64,000 nucleotides of DNA, from contig JAWNZC010000001.1 in NCBI GenBank assembly GCA_035771165.1, positions 4,843,501 to 4,907,500 of the forward strand. Direction: 5' to 3'. Under the pieces are notes generated by a model. It made no database searches, was not told where the DNA came from, and saw only the letters and a list, made by a program, of their open reading frames with translations. Shown here in pieces: positions 11,317-23,811 of the stretch (positions are counted from its first letter, which is position 1; every line of letters starts with the position of its first letter). Both the position numbers and the translations under genes were made by a program. The stretch is from Paragorgia papillata. Its lineage: Eukaryota; Cnidaria; Anthozoa; Scleralcyonacea; Coralliidae.

Positions 11317-11721
11317 GTATTGAATTAGAAAAATCCTAGCCTGTGCAGGTGCAAGATTGTCCGGTTAACCAATTGAATAACCGTTGATTGTTTTCTTGTT
11401 TAAACGAAACCCTGTGATGAATATTTGTGTCCTGATCTTATGTCTGGATGGATTGAGCAAGCTTCGTAATTGAGTGGGACAACGTGCCATAAACTTTTGC
11501 CTTTGTAATTCTTCCTTATTTAACAGTTTTTACATGCTAAATATTATTTTAACGAGTTTTTGTAGTACAAGATTGTTATTAAACGTCTGCGAGACACAAC
11601 TACTCACTTCATTATATTGGAATAATTTTATAAATTAATAAAAATATAAAGGAATACGAAAAAAAACTACAAGTAATCTGAATGAGAAAAATACGCTCGG
11701 AATTAGCAAATGGGAATGGGA

Positions 11722-12178
11722 ATGAGCAAAATGCGCGAGTGTAATGAGCAAAATGCGCGAGTGTGAAGAGCAAAATGCGCGAGTGTGAAGAGCAAAATGC
11801 GCGAATTTAATGAGCAAAATGCGCGAGTGTGATGAGCAAAATGCGCGAATGTAATGAGCAAAATGCGCGAGTGTGATGAGCAAAATGCGCCAGTGTATAA
11901 TGAACAAAATGTGCGAGTGTATAATGAACAAAATGCGCGAGTGTGAAGAGCAAAATGCGCGAATTTAATGAGCAAAATGCGCGGGTGTGATGAGCAAAAT
12001 GCGCGAATGTAATGAGCAAAATGCGCGAGTGTGATGAGCAAAATGCGCCAGTGTATAATGAACAAAATGTGCGAGTGTATAATGAACAAAATGCGCGAGT
12101 GTAATGAGCAAGATGCAAATGTAAATGAGCACAATGCGCACGTAAAGAGCAAAATGCGCAAGCATAATGTGCAAAATA
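11722..12178. repeat. Minisatellite block, unit 3 (internally duplicated)
   Basis: Longer than in units 1, 2, 4, 6 and 7 because a segment of about 180 bp (beginning GAAGAGCAAAATGCGCGAAT) is repeated. About 60-70 bp of the constant 3' flank is missing; GTGCAAAATATACGCGG joins directly. Confidence 0.9.
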
Positions 12179-12740
12179 TACGCGGAGAGTGCGCATGTCG
12201 ACTGTCCATTTGACATCGTCAACACTGCACTGACTGCTTCGTCGTCGACTGGCGGACGGAGTGCGAAGGGAGACGGGAGGGAGCTTCGTTGAGCTTTCGT
12301 TCTTCTTGTTAGGAGAGGTTGAAATAAGACTCGAAAGGCTTTTCACTGTTGGCTTTAAGTCCGTTTTGATTCGTGACATTACAAGAATAACCACAGCGCT
12401 GATATCGTAAGGTAGCTTCCCATGACTTGTAGTCTTTTATACAAATACAACAGAATCGATCGCATGTGTATAAGTAATTGATGAAATTCATTCAGATTGT
12501 TCCAAGCTACACTGATGAGCTGTTGTACAGCGAAACACCGTGTCTGCTGGTTTTATAAACGGCAAGCGTCTTTTCCTTTTCTTGCCATTGGCGTTCTTAT
12601 TACCTTGCTTTTCATCAGTTCTGTTCAGGTGTCGTTCCGTCACCGTCTTTGAGATCCCATTCAATGTCAAGCGTTGAAGATGCGGCACTTCAGATATAAA
12701 CGCCGTACTTGGGAATATTTTTTGAACTGTACGTGTACGG

Positions 12741-13030
12741 ATTTAGATTTAGATTTAGATTTAATAACTTTATTGCCTATAGCAACTGGTGGTTAAACAG
12801 AGCGAAATGCCTCAATTAAACATGACTACCATGATGTAAGTGTTGGTTTTGCGGAGGGAGGAAAACCGGAGAACCCGGCGAAAAACCCTCGAAGCACAGG
12901 AGAGATCAACTACAACTCTACTCACATTAGTTTCCAGCTCGACAACGCCATCCAAGTACTAACCCCGTCTAACCGGGCTTAACTTTTGGTGAGAGGCAGC
13001 GCGCTAACAGCACACGCCACCCGTGCTCCC
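12741..13030 (-). mobile_element. 5S rRNA-headed SINE (SINE3-like), unit 3
   Basis: On the minus strand the head contains AAGTTAAGCCCGG and GGGTTAGTACTTGGATGG. These match the internal promoter region (A-box and C-box) of 5S rRNA genes, as in SINE3-class elements. The 3' end is a (TTTAGA/TCTAAA)n tail. The empty site GTGTACGGGTGACC is seen in units 1, 2, 4 and 6 with minor variants, so the 290 bp insertion is exactly bounded, with a possible CGG duplication. Confidence 0.8.
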
Positions 13031-13310
13031 CGGGTGACCTTCTTTAAGTGCGGCAACCAGTTAAACAGACTTTTTTCTTTGCCATTCTAGTAGGATTGAT
13101 ACATAAGATAGTTTAGATAATAAAACAACTAGAGTGCTGCGTAGGCAGTGTTTAGGATAGAGTAAAGTGAAAAGGTGGTAAACTCCCGAGACTAGTTTTG
13201 ATAACGAAATTCTGACGTTTCGGGCGGAGCCCTTCATCACAGTAAAATATGTTTTGAAATATTGTCATACAGTATATTAATGTATTTATTGATATCCAAG
13301 AATCTGTTAG

Positions 13311-13468
13311 TGTAGTGTTTTCAACTTGAAGTAAAGTTGGTAACGTTTCGTTTGCGGCTTTTGTTCTGCAAGCTGTCGTAAGTGTAATTGAACTCTGAAA
13401 ATTTTGACGTCTATTGGCGGGACCCAAAACCTGTCGAATACTGGCCTGACCGGTTCCGTAACGTGACG
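13311..13468 (-). mobile_element. tRNA-like SINE relic, unit 3
   Basis: Same relic as in unit 1, with the damaged B-box (GGGACCCAAAACC). Confidence 0.5.
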
Positions 13469-14307
13469 CGAGATTAATATTGAAGGTTTGTTATCAGAAT
13501 GATACAAACTGGATTATTTTAAGCTCCCTATGTCAAGAACTATTCTTTTTGTATTATTTTTCTTGGTCTAACGTCAGAAATGTTTTACTCTAACGCAAGA
13601 CAGTTGCCGTGGTTTTGTTAAGAACGAAACTACACTGTGATGATTATGTAGCGCTTTATTTATATATTATGTCACGATAAATGAAGTAATTGTCGAGTTT
13701 TATCAACAACGAAACGACACGCAATATTATTGGCGCTATATGTCCTTGTTAATGACGGAATGACTCGACACGCAATGTTGCTGAGACTGTGTCCTTGTTA
13801 ATGACGGAATGACTCGACACGGAATGTTGCTGAGACTGTGTCCTTGTTAAATGACATCAGGGCTGAAGGAGTTTTATTTAGAATATAGAACATTTTACTC
13901 TTAAGAAATACCACGATACCCGATGTTGTTAGGACCGGGTCTTAGTTATTACTTATTCACGTTCGGAACTCTGGGTTACCGACCGTAAAGACATTGCCTA
14001 TGTTGGACATGTAATGTCCATAACGGGATATGTTCGATAAAACAAAATTAAATATGTCAAAGAGTATACATTAGCACCATTACTAGAGAATGAATTGCTC
14101 CAATCAGTGGGCTTGTATATCCTGAAAGAAAAACCCTTGACTCTTTTATAGTGGAAGATGTGAGACGCCTTGCACTTTGGCCACCTAAAAACAAAGCTTT
14201 GATTAAGTCATAACAGCCAGCCGGTATCACTAGAAACACGCCCATAACATTGGCTTGTAGCGTTATGAATATATTACTGGCGTGGCCAGCTTAAAAGGCG
14301 TTTGCTG

Positions 14308-14380
14308 ATTGGCTAACTTAATCAAAACTTTGCTGGTGGCTACGATTATATAAGGCGACGTCTCACTGTAATGTAATTTT
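14308..14380 (+). promoter_or_regulatory. Promoter of array gene 4
   Basis: Inverted CCAAT at 14308 and TATATAAGG from 14347, 383 bp before the ATG. The probable 5'UTR acceptor CAG ends at 14633, 97 bp before the ATG, the same distance as in gene 1. Confidence 0.6.
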
Positions 14381-14729
14381 TTTGTTTGTAACTCTTTCCC
14401 CTCGAACGGGTAAATAAGTGAAAACGATTTTCTACACCGATCTTTTATTAATTTTATGCGAATAGAGAAGTACACGGACATTTTTAGCGTTTTTGTTCCA
14501 GGAATAGCACTCGATTAACTTTGTTTACGCGTTTCTACAAACACGTCTGGTGATTTTTTATTGGTTACTCGTATGTGACGACATGACGAGAAACAGGTTT
14601 AAACGGGTTTATCTAACTTTCGTTTTCGTGCAGTCCTTCCAGTAAAACTATACACGAAGAGAACAGACCACTGAATTTTCGTTGCTTTAAGGCTTTTGGA
14701 GGTTTCTTTCTAAACTTACTACCAAAACA

Positions 14730-15797
14730 ATGGTAGTTAATTGGCTTGTAGGACAGGCAAATGTCGGCGTCGAGAGAGTGTGTCCTGGGAGCCACATCAA
14801 ACAAAACGAATGGCAATCTGGATGGAACAATGTATTTGTGGGGAATAAGTATGATTATATCTCAGATTATGAGTGTGTCTTTCCTGTCGATATGAATGGT
14901 CTTCATTTCCCAGCAGACCAGTACGGCTATCTTCCTCCTCATTATCATATCCAGTGGCCAAATCTACAGCAACAGAAACAGCAAGGCACCGCTATACCAA
15001 TCACAAATATAGCCCACTTCACAAAAGCAGAAGTTGCCGACATTATTATAGCAACTGGTAGTTTCACCGGAGGGCCGAAGAAAATAAACGAACACGAAGA
15101 CGGAAGCCCTGTGCAAGGACGCTTCTCTTGGTGGAGCCCAATATTTGAAGAAAATGCGGAAGTGAATGCAGCGGAGAATGCAGAAGAGAATGCTGAAGAG
15201 AATGCAGAAGTGAATGCAGAAGAGAATGCAGCAGGGAATGCAGCAGACATGGTGCGTGATCGCCTAGAGCAAGTGATAAAACCATTTCTTGATAACAACG
15301 ATAATATGCAAGTGCTAAAAAATCAGTTTGCGACATCGGATGCATTCCATCCCAATCCTGCGCGATATGGAAACGACTACTTCAAGTACAGCATCGAAGA
15401 TATGTGTCACTTTTACGAAAATTATATTGGGCCAAACGAAGAAATACAGTTCAAAGTACTGGGAACTTTCTTGTACAAACAAGAGATAATGCATGCTGTT
15501 CTTGTGTGTAGCGAGACAGATGGTGCCGGCTTGTTTAAAGCATATCCACCTGTGCCAACACCAGATGAAGAAGGAGCCGTCGTGACAAGAGATGAGGATA
15601 CCGGCAACTGGGTATGGAAACCACAGGCTACGGCGACAAGAATTGTCCGTCTTAATCATTTTCGGCAGATTCCACAATATCGTCGATGGGAGCATGTTGC
15701 TTTTGCATTCTATTTACCTGAAATAGGTGGTCATGTGGCGCATATAGCCGTTGGAAATCTTCAGGAAAATAGGTTGAAATACAAGCCCCAACCGTAA
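14730..15797 (+). CDS. Array gene 4: 355 aa paralog, 7 repeats, acidic tail lost
   Basis: Starts MVVNWLVG like gene 6. It has a unique stretch of about 10 residues (YGYLPPHYHI) after the FPAD block and seven N-A-E-E-type repeats (15153-15236) with some variants (N-A-E-V, N-A-A-G). The ORF ends ENRLKYKPQP. The remaining GAAGAC/GGAGAC hexamers sit just after the stop as 3'UTR, so the acidic tail has been removed by small changes. The core blocks (FSWWSPIF, KQEIMHAVLV, WVWKPQATAT, RRWEHVAFAFYLPE) are intact. Confidence 0.8.
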   Translation: MVVNWLVGQANVGVERVCPGSHIKQNEWQSGWNNVFVGNKYDYISDYECVFPVDMNGLHFPADQYGYLPPHYHIQWPNLQQQKQQGTAIPITNIAHFTKAEVADIIIATGSFTGGPKKINEHEDGSPVQGRFSWWSPIFEENAEVNAAENAEENAEENAEVNAEENAAGNAADMVRDRLEQVIKPFLDNNDNMQVLKNQFATSDAFHPNPARYGNDYFKYSIEDMCHFYENYIGPNEEIQFKVLGTFLYKQEIMHAVLVCSETDGAGLFKAYPPVPTPDEEGAVVTRDEDTGNWVWKPQATATRIVRLNHFRQIPQYRRWEHVAFAFYLPEIGGHVAHIAVGNLQENRLKYKPQP

Positions 15798-16248
15798 GCG
15801 AAGACGAAGACGGAGACGAAGACGAAGACGGAGACGAAGAATGAGTATTGAATTAGAAAAATCCTAGCCTGTGCAGGTTTAAGATTGTCCGGTTAACCAA
15901 TTGAATAACCGTTGATTGTTTTCTTGTTTAAACGAAACCCTGTGATGAATATTTGTGTCCTGATCTTATGTCTGGATGGATTGAGCAAGCTTCGTAATTG
16001 AGTGGGGCAACGTGCCATAAACTTTTGCCTTTGTATTTCTTCATTATTTAACAGTTTTTACATGCTAAATATTATTTTAACGAGTTTTTGTAGTACAAGA
16101 TTGTTATTAAACGTCTGCGAGACACAACTACTCACTTCATTACATTGGAATAATTTTATAAATTAATAAAAATATAAAAGAATACGAAAAAAACTACAAG
16201 TAATCTGAATGAGAAAAATACGCTCGGAATTAGCAAATGGGAATGGGA

Positions 16249-16593
16249 ATGAGCAAAATGCGCGAGTGTAATGAGCAAAATGCGCGAGTGTGAAGAGCAA
16301 AATGCGCGAGTGTGAAGAGCAAAATGCGCGAATTTAATGAGGAAAATGCGCGAGTGTGATGAGCAAAATGCGCGAATGTAATGAGCAAAATGCGCGAGTG
16401 TGATGAGCAAAATGCGCCAGTGTATAATGAACAAAATGCGCGAGTGTATAATGAACAAAATGCGCGAATGTAATGAGCAAAATGCGCGAATGTAATGCGC
16501 AAAATGCGCGAGTGTAATGAGCAAAATGCAAATGTAAATGAGCACAATGCGCACGTAAAGAGCAAAATGCGCAAGCATAATGTGCAAAATGAG
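16249..16593. repeat. Minisatellite block, unit 4
   Basis: Near-identical to the unit 2 block, consistent with the ~8 kb duplication. Confidence 0.9.
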
Positions 16594-17032
16594 AACATAA
16601 TAAAATTCGCATATGGGTTTCGTTCGGAGATCTATATTGCCTGTTAAAAATATACGCGGAGAGTGCGCATGTCGACTGTCCATTTGACATCGTCGACGCT
16701 GCACTGACTGCTTCGTCGACTGGCGGACGGAGTGCGAAGGGAGACGGGAGGGAGCTTCGTTGAGCTTTCGTTCTTCTTGTTAGGAGAGGTTGAAATAAGA
16801 CTCGAAAGGCTTTTCACTGTAGGCTTTAAGTCCGTTTTGATTCGTGACATTACAAGAATAACCACAGCACTGATATCGTAAGGTAGCTTCCCATGACTTG
16901 TATAGTCTTTTATATATACAAATACAACAGAATCGATCGCATGTGTATAAGTAATTGATGAAATTCATTCAGATTGTTCCAAGCTACACTGATGAGCTGT
17001 AGTACAGTGTGAAACACCGTGTCTGTAGATTG

Positions 17033-17035
<3 letters not shown>

Positions 17036-17066
<31 letters not shown>
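17036..17066. repeat. (AT)n microsatellite, unit 4
   Basis: About 30 bp of AT, against about 93 bp at the equivalent site in unit 2. Confidence 0.9.
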
Positions 17067-17067
<1 letters not shown>

Positions 17068-17704
17068 TCAATGGCTCTACCTAACCATAGTTAAGCAATC
17101 GTTAACACTGCGGTACAAAAAAATCAGAACGGTTTCTTTCTGAGTCTATTCTTTCACAATATCTACGGCTGGCTTGATAAACGGCAAGCGTCTTTTCCTT
17201 TTCTTGCCATTGGTGTTCTTATTGGTGTTCTTATTGGTTCTCATTGGTTTTCTTGCCATTGGTGTTCCTTGATTTTCATCAGTTCTGTTCAGCTGTCGTT
17301 CCGTCACCGTCTTTGAGATCCCATTCAATGTCAAGCGTGGAAGATGTGGCACTTCAGATATAAACGCCGTACTTAAAAAAAAAACAAAAAAACAACTTAG
17401 GAATCTTTTTTTAACTGTACGTGTACGGGTGACCTTCTTTAAGTGAGGCAAACCAGTTAAACAGACTTTTTTCTTTGGAATTCTAGTAGGATTGATACAT
17501 AAGATCAGTTTAGATAATAAAAAAACTAGAGTGCTGCGTAGGCAGTGTTTTAGATAGAGTAAAGTGAAAAGGTGGTAAACTGCCGAGACTAGTTTTGATA
17601 ACGAAATTCTGACGTTTCGGGCGGAGCCCTTTATCACAGTAAAATATGTTTTGAAATATTGTCATACAGTATTAATGTATTTATTGATATCCAAGAATCT
17701 CGTC

Positions 17705-17871
17705 AGTGTAGTGTTTTCAACTTGAAGTAAAGTTGGTAACGTTTCGTTTGCGGCTTTTGTTGTGCAAGCTGTCGTAAGTGTAGTTGAACTCTGAAAATTT
17801 TGAGCTCTATTGGCGGGACTCGAACCCAAAACCTGTCGAATACTGGCCTGACTGGTTCCGTAACGTGACGC
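17705..17871 (-). mobile_element. tRNA-like SINE relic, unit 4 (B-box intact)
   Basis: Matches the unit 2 relic with the GGGACTCGAACCC form. Confidence 0.55.
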
Positions 17872-18654
17872 GAGATTAATATTGAAGGTTTGTTGTCAGA
17901 ATGATACAAACCGGATTATTTTAAGCTCCCTATGTCAAGAACTATTCTTTTTTTATTATTTTTCTTGGTCTAACGTCAGAAATGTTTTACTCTAACGCCA
18001 GACAGTTGCCGTGGTTTTGTTTAAGAACGAAACTACACTGTGATGATTATGTAGCGCTTTATTTATATATTATGTCACGATAAATGAATAATTGTCGAGT
18101 TTTATCAACAACGAAACGACACGCAATATTCTTGGCGCTATGTGTCCTTGTTAATGACGGAATGATTCGACACGCAATGTTGCTGGGACTGTCCTTGTTA
18201 ATGACATCAGGGCTGAAGGAGTTTTATTTAGAATATAGAACATTTTACTATTAAGAAATACCACGATACCCGATGTTGTTAGGACCGGGTCTTAGTTATT
18301 ACTTATTCACGTTCGGAAACTATGGGTTACCGACCGTAAAGACATTGCCTATGTTGGACATGTAATGTCCATAACGGGATATGTTCGATAAAACAAAATT
18401 AAATATGTCAAAGAGTATACATTAGCACCATTACTGGAGAATGAATTGGTCCAATCAGTGGGCTTGTATATCCTGAAAAAAACAACCTGACTCTTGAGTG
18501 GAAGATGTGAGACGCCTTGCACTATGGCCACCTAAAAACAAAGCTTTGATTAAGTCCTAACAGCCAGCCGGTATCACTAGAAACACGCCCATAACATTGG
18601 CTTGTAGCGTTATGAATATATTACTGGCGTGGCCAGCTTAAAAGGCGTTTGCTG

Positions 18655-18725
18655 ATTGGCTAACTTAATCAAAACGTTGCTGGTGGCTACGGTTATATAA
18701 GGCGACGTCTCACTGTAATGTAATT
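18655..18725 (+). promoter_or_regulatory. Promoter of array gene 5
   Basis: Inverted CCAAT at 18655 and TATATAAGG from 18694, 381 bp before the ATG, with the GGTTATATAA variant of gene 3. Confidence 0.6.
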
Positions 18726-19074
18726 TTTTTGTTTGTAACTCTTTCCCCTAGAACGGGTAAATAAGTGAAAACGATTTTCTACACCGATCTTTTATTAATT
18801 TTATGCGAATAGAGAAGTACACGGAAATTTTTAGCGTTTTTGTTCCAGGAATAGCACTCGATTAACTTTGTTTACGCGTTTCTACAAGCACTTCTGGTGA
18901 TTTTTATTGGTTACTCTTATGTGACGACATGACGAGAAACAGGTTTAAACGGGTTTATCTAACTTTCGTTTTCGTGCAGTCCTTCCAGTAAACTATACAC
19001 GAAGAGAACAGACCACTGAATTTTCGTTGCTTTAAGGCTTTTGGAGGTTTCTTTCTAAACTTACTACCAAAACA

Positions 19075-20403
19075 ATGGCAGTTAATTGGCTTGTAGGACA
19101 GGCAAATGTCGGCGTCGAGAGAGTGTGTCCTGAGAGGCACATCAACCAAAGCGAATGGGAACCTGTATGGAACAATGTATTTGTGGGACCGAATCATTAT
19201 GATTATATCTCAGATTATGAGTGTGTCTTTCCTGTCAATATGAATGGTCTTGATGTCCCAGCAGAACAGTGGGCAAATCTACAGCACCAGAAACAGCAAG
19301 GCACCGCTATACCGATCATAAATATAGCCCACTTCACAAAAGCTGCCGACGATATTATAGCAACTGGTGGTTTCACTGGAGGGCTGAAGAAAATAAACGA
19401 ACACGGAGATGGAAACCCTGTGCAAGAACGCTTCTCTTGGTGGAGCCCAATATTTGAAGAAAATGCGGAAGTGAATGCAGCAGAGAATGCAGAAGAGAAT
19501 GCAGAAGAGAATGCAGAAGAGAATGCAGAAGAGAATGCAGAAGAGAATGCAGAAGAGAATGCAGAAGAGAATGCTGAAGAGAATGCAGAAGTGAATGCAG
19601 AAGAGAATGCAGAAGAGAATGCAGAAGAGAATGCAGAAGAGAATGCTGAAGAGAATGCAGAAGAGAATGCAGAAGAGAATGCAGAAGAGAATGCAGAAGA
19701 GAATGCAGAAGAGAATGCAGAAGAGAATGCTGAAGAGAATGCAGAAGAGAATGCAGAAGAGAATGCAGTAGACATGGTGCGTGATCGCCTAGAGCAAGTG
19801 ATAAGTCCATTTCTTGATGACAACGATGATATGCAAGTGCTAAAAAATCAGTTTGCGACATCGGATGCATTCCATCCCAATCCTGCGCGATATGGAAACG
19901 ACTACTTCAAGTACAGCATCGAAGATATGTGTCGCTTTTACGAAAATTATATTGGGGAAGAAATACAGTTCAAAGTGCTGGGAACATTCTTGTACAAACA
20001 AGAGATAATGCATGCTGTTCTTGTGTGTAGCCAAACAGATGGTGCCGGCTTGTTTGCGGCATATCCACCTGTGCCAACACCAGATGCCGAAGGAGCGGTC
20101 GTGACAAGAGATGAGGATACCGTCAACTGGGTATGGAAACCACAGGCTACGGCGACAGACATTGTCCGTCTTAATCGTTTTGCATTGCCGCGGTATCCAA
20201 GGTTTCGTCGATGGGAGCATGTTGCTTTTGCATTCTATTTACCTGAAATAGGTGATCATATAGCCGTTGAAGATCTTGGGGAAAATAGGTATGAGATACA
20301 AGCGCCAATCGAAGACGAAGACGAAGACGAAGACGAAGACGAAGACGAAGACGAAGACGAAGACGAAGACGAAGACGAAGACGAAGACGGAGACGAAGAA
20401 TGA
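19075..20403 (+). CDS. Array gene 5: 442 aa paralog, 25 N-A-E-E repeats, long acidic tail
   Basis: The longest intact copy. Residues 1-129 match gene 3. Then come 25 repeats of 12 bp (19462-19761), mostly N-A-E-E with a few N-A-E-V or N-A-A-E variants. The conserved second half follows and ends in about 27 residues of E-D repeats. The repeat block is strongly acidic and likely helical or disordered; it lies just after the FSWWSPIF block, where genes 1, 2, 6 and 7 have only a short linker. Frame is kept because every unit is 12 bp. It differs from gene 3 by one extra repeat unit, a longer tail and the missing T insertion. Confidence 0.85.
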   Translation: MAVNWLVGQANVGVERVCPERHINQSEWEPVWNNVFVGPNHYDYISDYECVFPVNMNGLDVPAEQWANLQHQKQQGTAIPIINIAHFTKAADDIIATGGFTGGLKKINEHGDGNPVQERFSWWSPIFEENAEVNAAENAEENAEENAEENAEENAEENAEENAEENAEENAEVNAEENAEENAEENAEENAEENAEENAEENAEENAEENAEENAEENAEENAEENAEENAVDMVRDRLEQVISPFLDDNDDMQVLKNQFATSDAFHPNPARYGNDYFKYSIEDMCRFYENYIGEEIQFKVLGTFLYKQEIMHAVLVCSQTDGAGLFAAYPPVPTPDAEGAVVTRDEDTVNWVWKPQATATDIVRLNRFALPRYPRFRRWEHVAFAFYLPEIGDHIAVEDLGENRYEIQAPIEDEDEDEDEDEDEDEDEDEDEDEDEDGDEE

Positions 20404-20807
20404 GTATTGAATTAGAAAAATCCTAGCCTGTGCAGGTGCAAGATTGTCCGGTTAACCAATTGAATAACCGTTGATTGTTTTCTTGTTTAAACGAAACCCT
20501 GTGATGAATATTTGTGTCCTGATCTTATGTCTGGATGGATTGAGCAAGCTTCGTAATTGAGTGGGACAACGTGCCATAAACTTTTGCCTTTGTAATTCTT
20601 CCTTATTTAACAGTTTTTACATGCTAAATATTATTTTAACGAGTTTTTGTAGTACAAGATTGTTATTAAACGTCTGCGAGACACAACTACTCACTTCATT
20701 ATATTGGAATAATTTTATAAATTAATAAAAATATAAAGGAATACGAAAAAAACTACAAGTAATCTGAATGAGAAAAATACGCTCGGAATTAGCAAATGGG
20801 AATGGGA

Positions 20808-21264
20808 ATGAGCAAAATGCGCGAGTGTAATGAGCAAAATGCGCGAGTGTGAAGAGCAAAATGCGCGAGTGTGAAGAGCAAAATGCGCGAATTTAATGAG
20901 CAAAATGCGCGAGTGTGATGAGCAAAATGCGCGAATGTAATGAGCAAAATGCGCGAGTGTGATGAGCAAAATGCGCCAGTGTATAATGAACAAAATGTGC
21001 GAGTGTATAATGAACAAAATGCGCGAGTGTGAAGAGCAAAATGCGCGAATTTAATGAGCAAAATGCGCGGGTGTGATGAGCAAAATGCGCGAATGTAATG
21101 AGCAAAATGCGCGAGTGTGATGAGCAAAATGCGCCAGTGTATAATGAACAAAATGTGCGAGTGTATAATGAACAAAATGCGCGAGTGTAATGAGCAAGAT
21201 GCAAATGTAAATGAGCACAATGCGCACGTAAAGAGCAAAATGCGCAAGCATAATGTGCAAAATA
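20808..21264. repeat. Minisatellite block, unit 5
   Basis: Near-identical to the unit 3 block, including the internal duplication and the flank deletion. Confidence 0.9.
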
Positions 21265-21823
21265 TACGCGGAGAGTGCGCATGTCGACTGTCCATTTGAC
21301 ATCGTCAACACTGCACTGACTGCTTCGTCGACTGGCGGACGGAGTGCGAAGGGAGACGGGAGGGAGCTTCGTTGAGCTTTCGTTCTTCTTGTTAGGAGAG
21401 GTTGAAATAAGACTCGAAAGGCTTTTCACTGTTGGCTTTAAGTCCGTTTTGATTCGTGACATTACAAGAATAACCACAGCGCTGATATCGTAAGGTAGCT
21501 TCCCATGACTTGTAGTCTTTTATACAAATACAACAGAATCGATCGCATGTGTATAAGTAATTGATGAAATTCATTCAGATTGTTCCAAGCTACACTGATG
21601 AGCTGTTGTACAGCGAAACACCGTGTCTGCTGGTTTTATAAACGGCAAGCGTCTTTTCCTTTTCTTGCCATTGGCGTTCTTATTACCTTGCTTTTCATCA
21701 GTTCTGTTCAGGTGTCGTTCCGTCACCGTCTTTGAGATCCCATTCAATGTCAAGCGTTGAAGATGCGGCACTTCAGATATAAACGCCGTACTTGGGAATA
21801 TTTTTTGAACTGTACGTGTACGG

Positions 21824-22113
21824 ATTTAGATTTAGATTTAGATTTAATAACTTTATTGCCTATAGCAACTGGTGGTTAAACAGAGCGAAATGCCTCAATT
21901 AAACATGACTACCATGATGTAAGTGTTGGTTTTGCGGAGGGAGGAAAACCGGAGAACCCGGCGAAAAACCCTCGAAGCACAGGAGAGATCAACTACAACT
22001 CTACTCACATTAGTTTCCAGCTCGACAACGCCATCCAAGTACTAACCCCGTCTAACCGGGCTTAACTTTTGGTGAGAGGCAGCGCGCTAACAGCACACGC
22101 CACCCGTGCTCCC
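21824..22113 (-). mobile_element. 5S rRNA-headed SINE (SINE3-like), unit 5
   Basis: 290 bp, the same element at the same site as in unit 3, so it was copied with the unit and did not insert independently. Confidence 0.8.
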
Positions 22114-22392
22114 CGGGTGACCTTCTTTAAGTGCGGCAACCAGTTAAACAGACTTTTTTCTTTGCCATTCTAGTAGGATTGATACATAAGATAGTTTAGA
22201 TAATAAAACAACTAGAGTGCTGCGTAGGCAGTGTTTAGGATAGAGTAAAGTGAAAAGGTGGTAAACTCCCGAGACTAGTTTTGATAACGAAATTCTGACG
22301 TTTCGGGCGGAGCCCTTCATCACAGTAAAATATGTTTTGAAATATTGTCATACAGTATATTAATGTATTTATTGATATCCAAGAATCTGTTA

Positions 22393-22551
22393 GTGTAGTG
22401 TTTTCAACTTGAAGTAAAGTTGGTAACGTTTCGTTTGCGGCTTTTGTTCTGCAAGCTGTCGTAAGTGTAATTGAACTCTGAAAATTTTGACGTCTATTGG
22501 CGGGACCCAAAACCTGTCGAATACTGGCCTGACCGGTTCCGTAACGTGACG
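22393..22551 (-). mobile_element. tRNA-like SINE relic, unit 5
   Basis: Same relic as in unit 3, damaged B-box. Confidence 0.5.
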
Positions 22552-23390
22552 CGAGATTAATATTGAAGGTTTGTTATCAGAATGATACAAACTGGATTAT
22601 TTTAAGCTCCCTATGTCAAGAACTATTCTTTTTGTATTATTTTTCTTGGTCTAACGTCAGAAATGTTTTACTCTAACGCAAGACAGTTGCCGTGGTTTTG
22701 TTAAGAACGAAACTACACTGTGATGATTATGTAGCGCTTTATTTATATATTATGTCACGATAAATGAAGTAATTGTCGAGTTTTATCAACAACGAAACGA
22801 CACGCAATATTATTGGCGCTATATGTCCTTGTTAATGACGGAATGACTCGACACGCAATGTTGCTGAGACTGTGTCCTTGTTAATGACGGAATGACTCGA
22901 CACGGAATGTTGCTGAGACTGTGTCCTTGTTAAATGACATCAGGGCTGAAGGAGTTTTATTTAGAATATAGAACATTTTACTCTTAAGAAATACCACGAT
23001 ACCCGATGTTGTTAGGACCGGGTCTTAGTTATTACTTATTCACGTTCGGAACTCTGGGTTACCGACCGTAAAGACATTGCCTATGTTGGACATGTAATGT
23101 CCATAACGGGATATGTTCGATAAAACAAAATTAAATATGTCAAAGAGTATACATTAGCACCATTACTAGAGAATGAATTGCTCCAATCAGTGGGCTTGTA
23201 TATCCTGAAAGAAAAACCCTTGACTCTTTTATAGTGGAAGATGTGAGACGCCTTGCACTTTGGCCACCTAAAAACAAAGCTTTGATTAAGTCATAACAGC
23301 CAGCCGGTATCACTAGAAACACGCCCATAACATTGGCTTGTAGCGTTATGAATATATTACTGGCGTGGCCAGCTTAAAAGGCGTTTGCTG

Positions 23391-23460
23391 ATTGGCTAAC
23401 TTAATCAAAACTTTGCTGGTGGCTACGATTATATAAGGCGACGTCTCACTGTAATGTAAT
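23391..23460 (+). promoter_or_regulatory. Promoter of array gene 6
   Basis: Inverted CCAAT at 23391 and TATATAAGG from 23430, 382 bp before the ATG. Confidence 0.6.
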
Positions 23461-23811
23461 TTTTTTGTTTGTAACTCTTTCCCCTCGAACGGGTAAATAA
23501 GTGAAAACGATTTTCTACACCGATCTTTTATTAATTTTATGCGAATAGAGAAGTACACGGACATTTTTAGCGTTTTTGTTCCAGGAATAGCACTCGATTA
23601 ACTTTGTTTACGCGTTTCTACAAACACGTCTGGTGATTTTTTATTGGTTACTCGTATGTGACGACATGACGAGAAACAGGTTTAAACGGGTTTATCTAAC
23701 TTTCGTTTTCGTGCAGTCCTTCCAGTAAACTATACACGAAGAGAACAGACCACTGAATTTTCGTTGCTTTAAGGCTTTTGGAGGTTTCTTTCTAAACTTA
23801 CTACCAAAACA

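Larger units (their letters stand above)
6925..14891. repeat. Large near-identical duplication, copy A (~8 kb)
   Basis: Runs from the 3'UTR of gene 2, through spacer 2, gene 3 and spacer 3, to the first ~160 bp of gene 4. It matches 16046-23973. The differences I saw are (AT)n length, one N-A-E-E unit, a few GAAGAC units, isolated base or homopolymer changes and a one-T indel in gene 3. Outside these limits the flanking copies diverge clearly (for example after GTCTTTCCTGTCGAT in genes 4 and 6). Limits are approximate. Confidence 0.85.

Noticed and set aside
12741..13030. Genuine 5S rRNA gene
   Set aside because: Only the internal promoter region resembles 5S; the rest diverges, and a tailed 3' end plus a defined insertion site mark it as a SINE.
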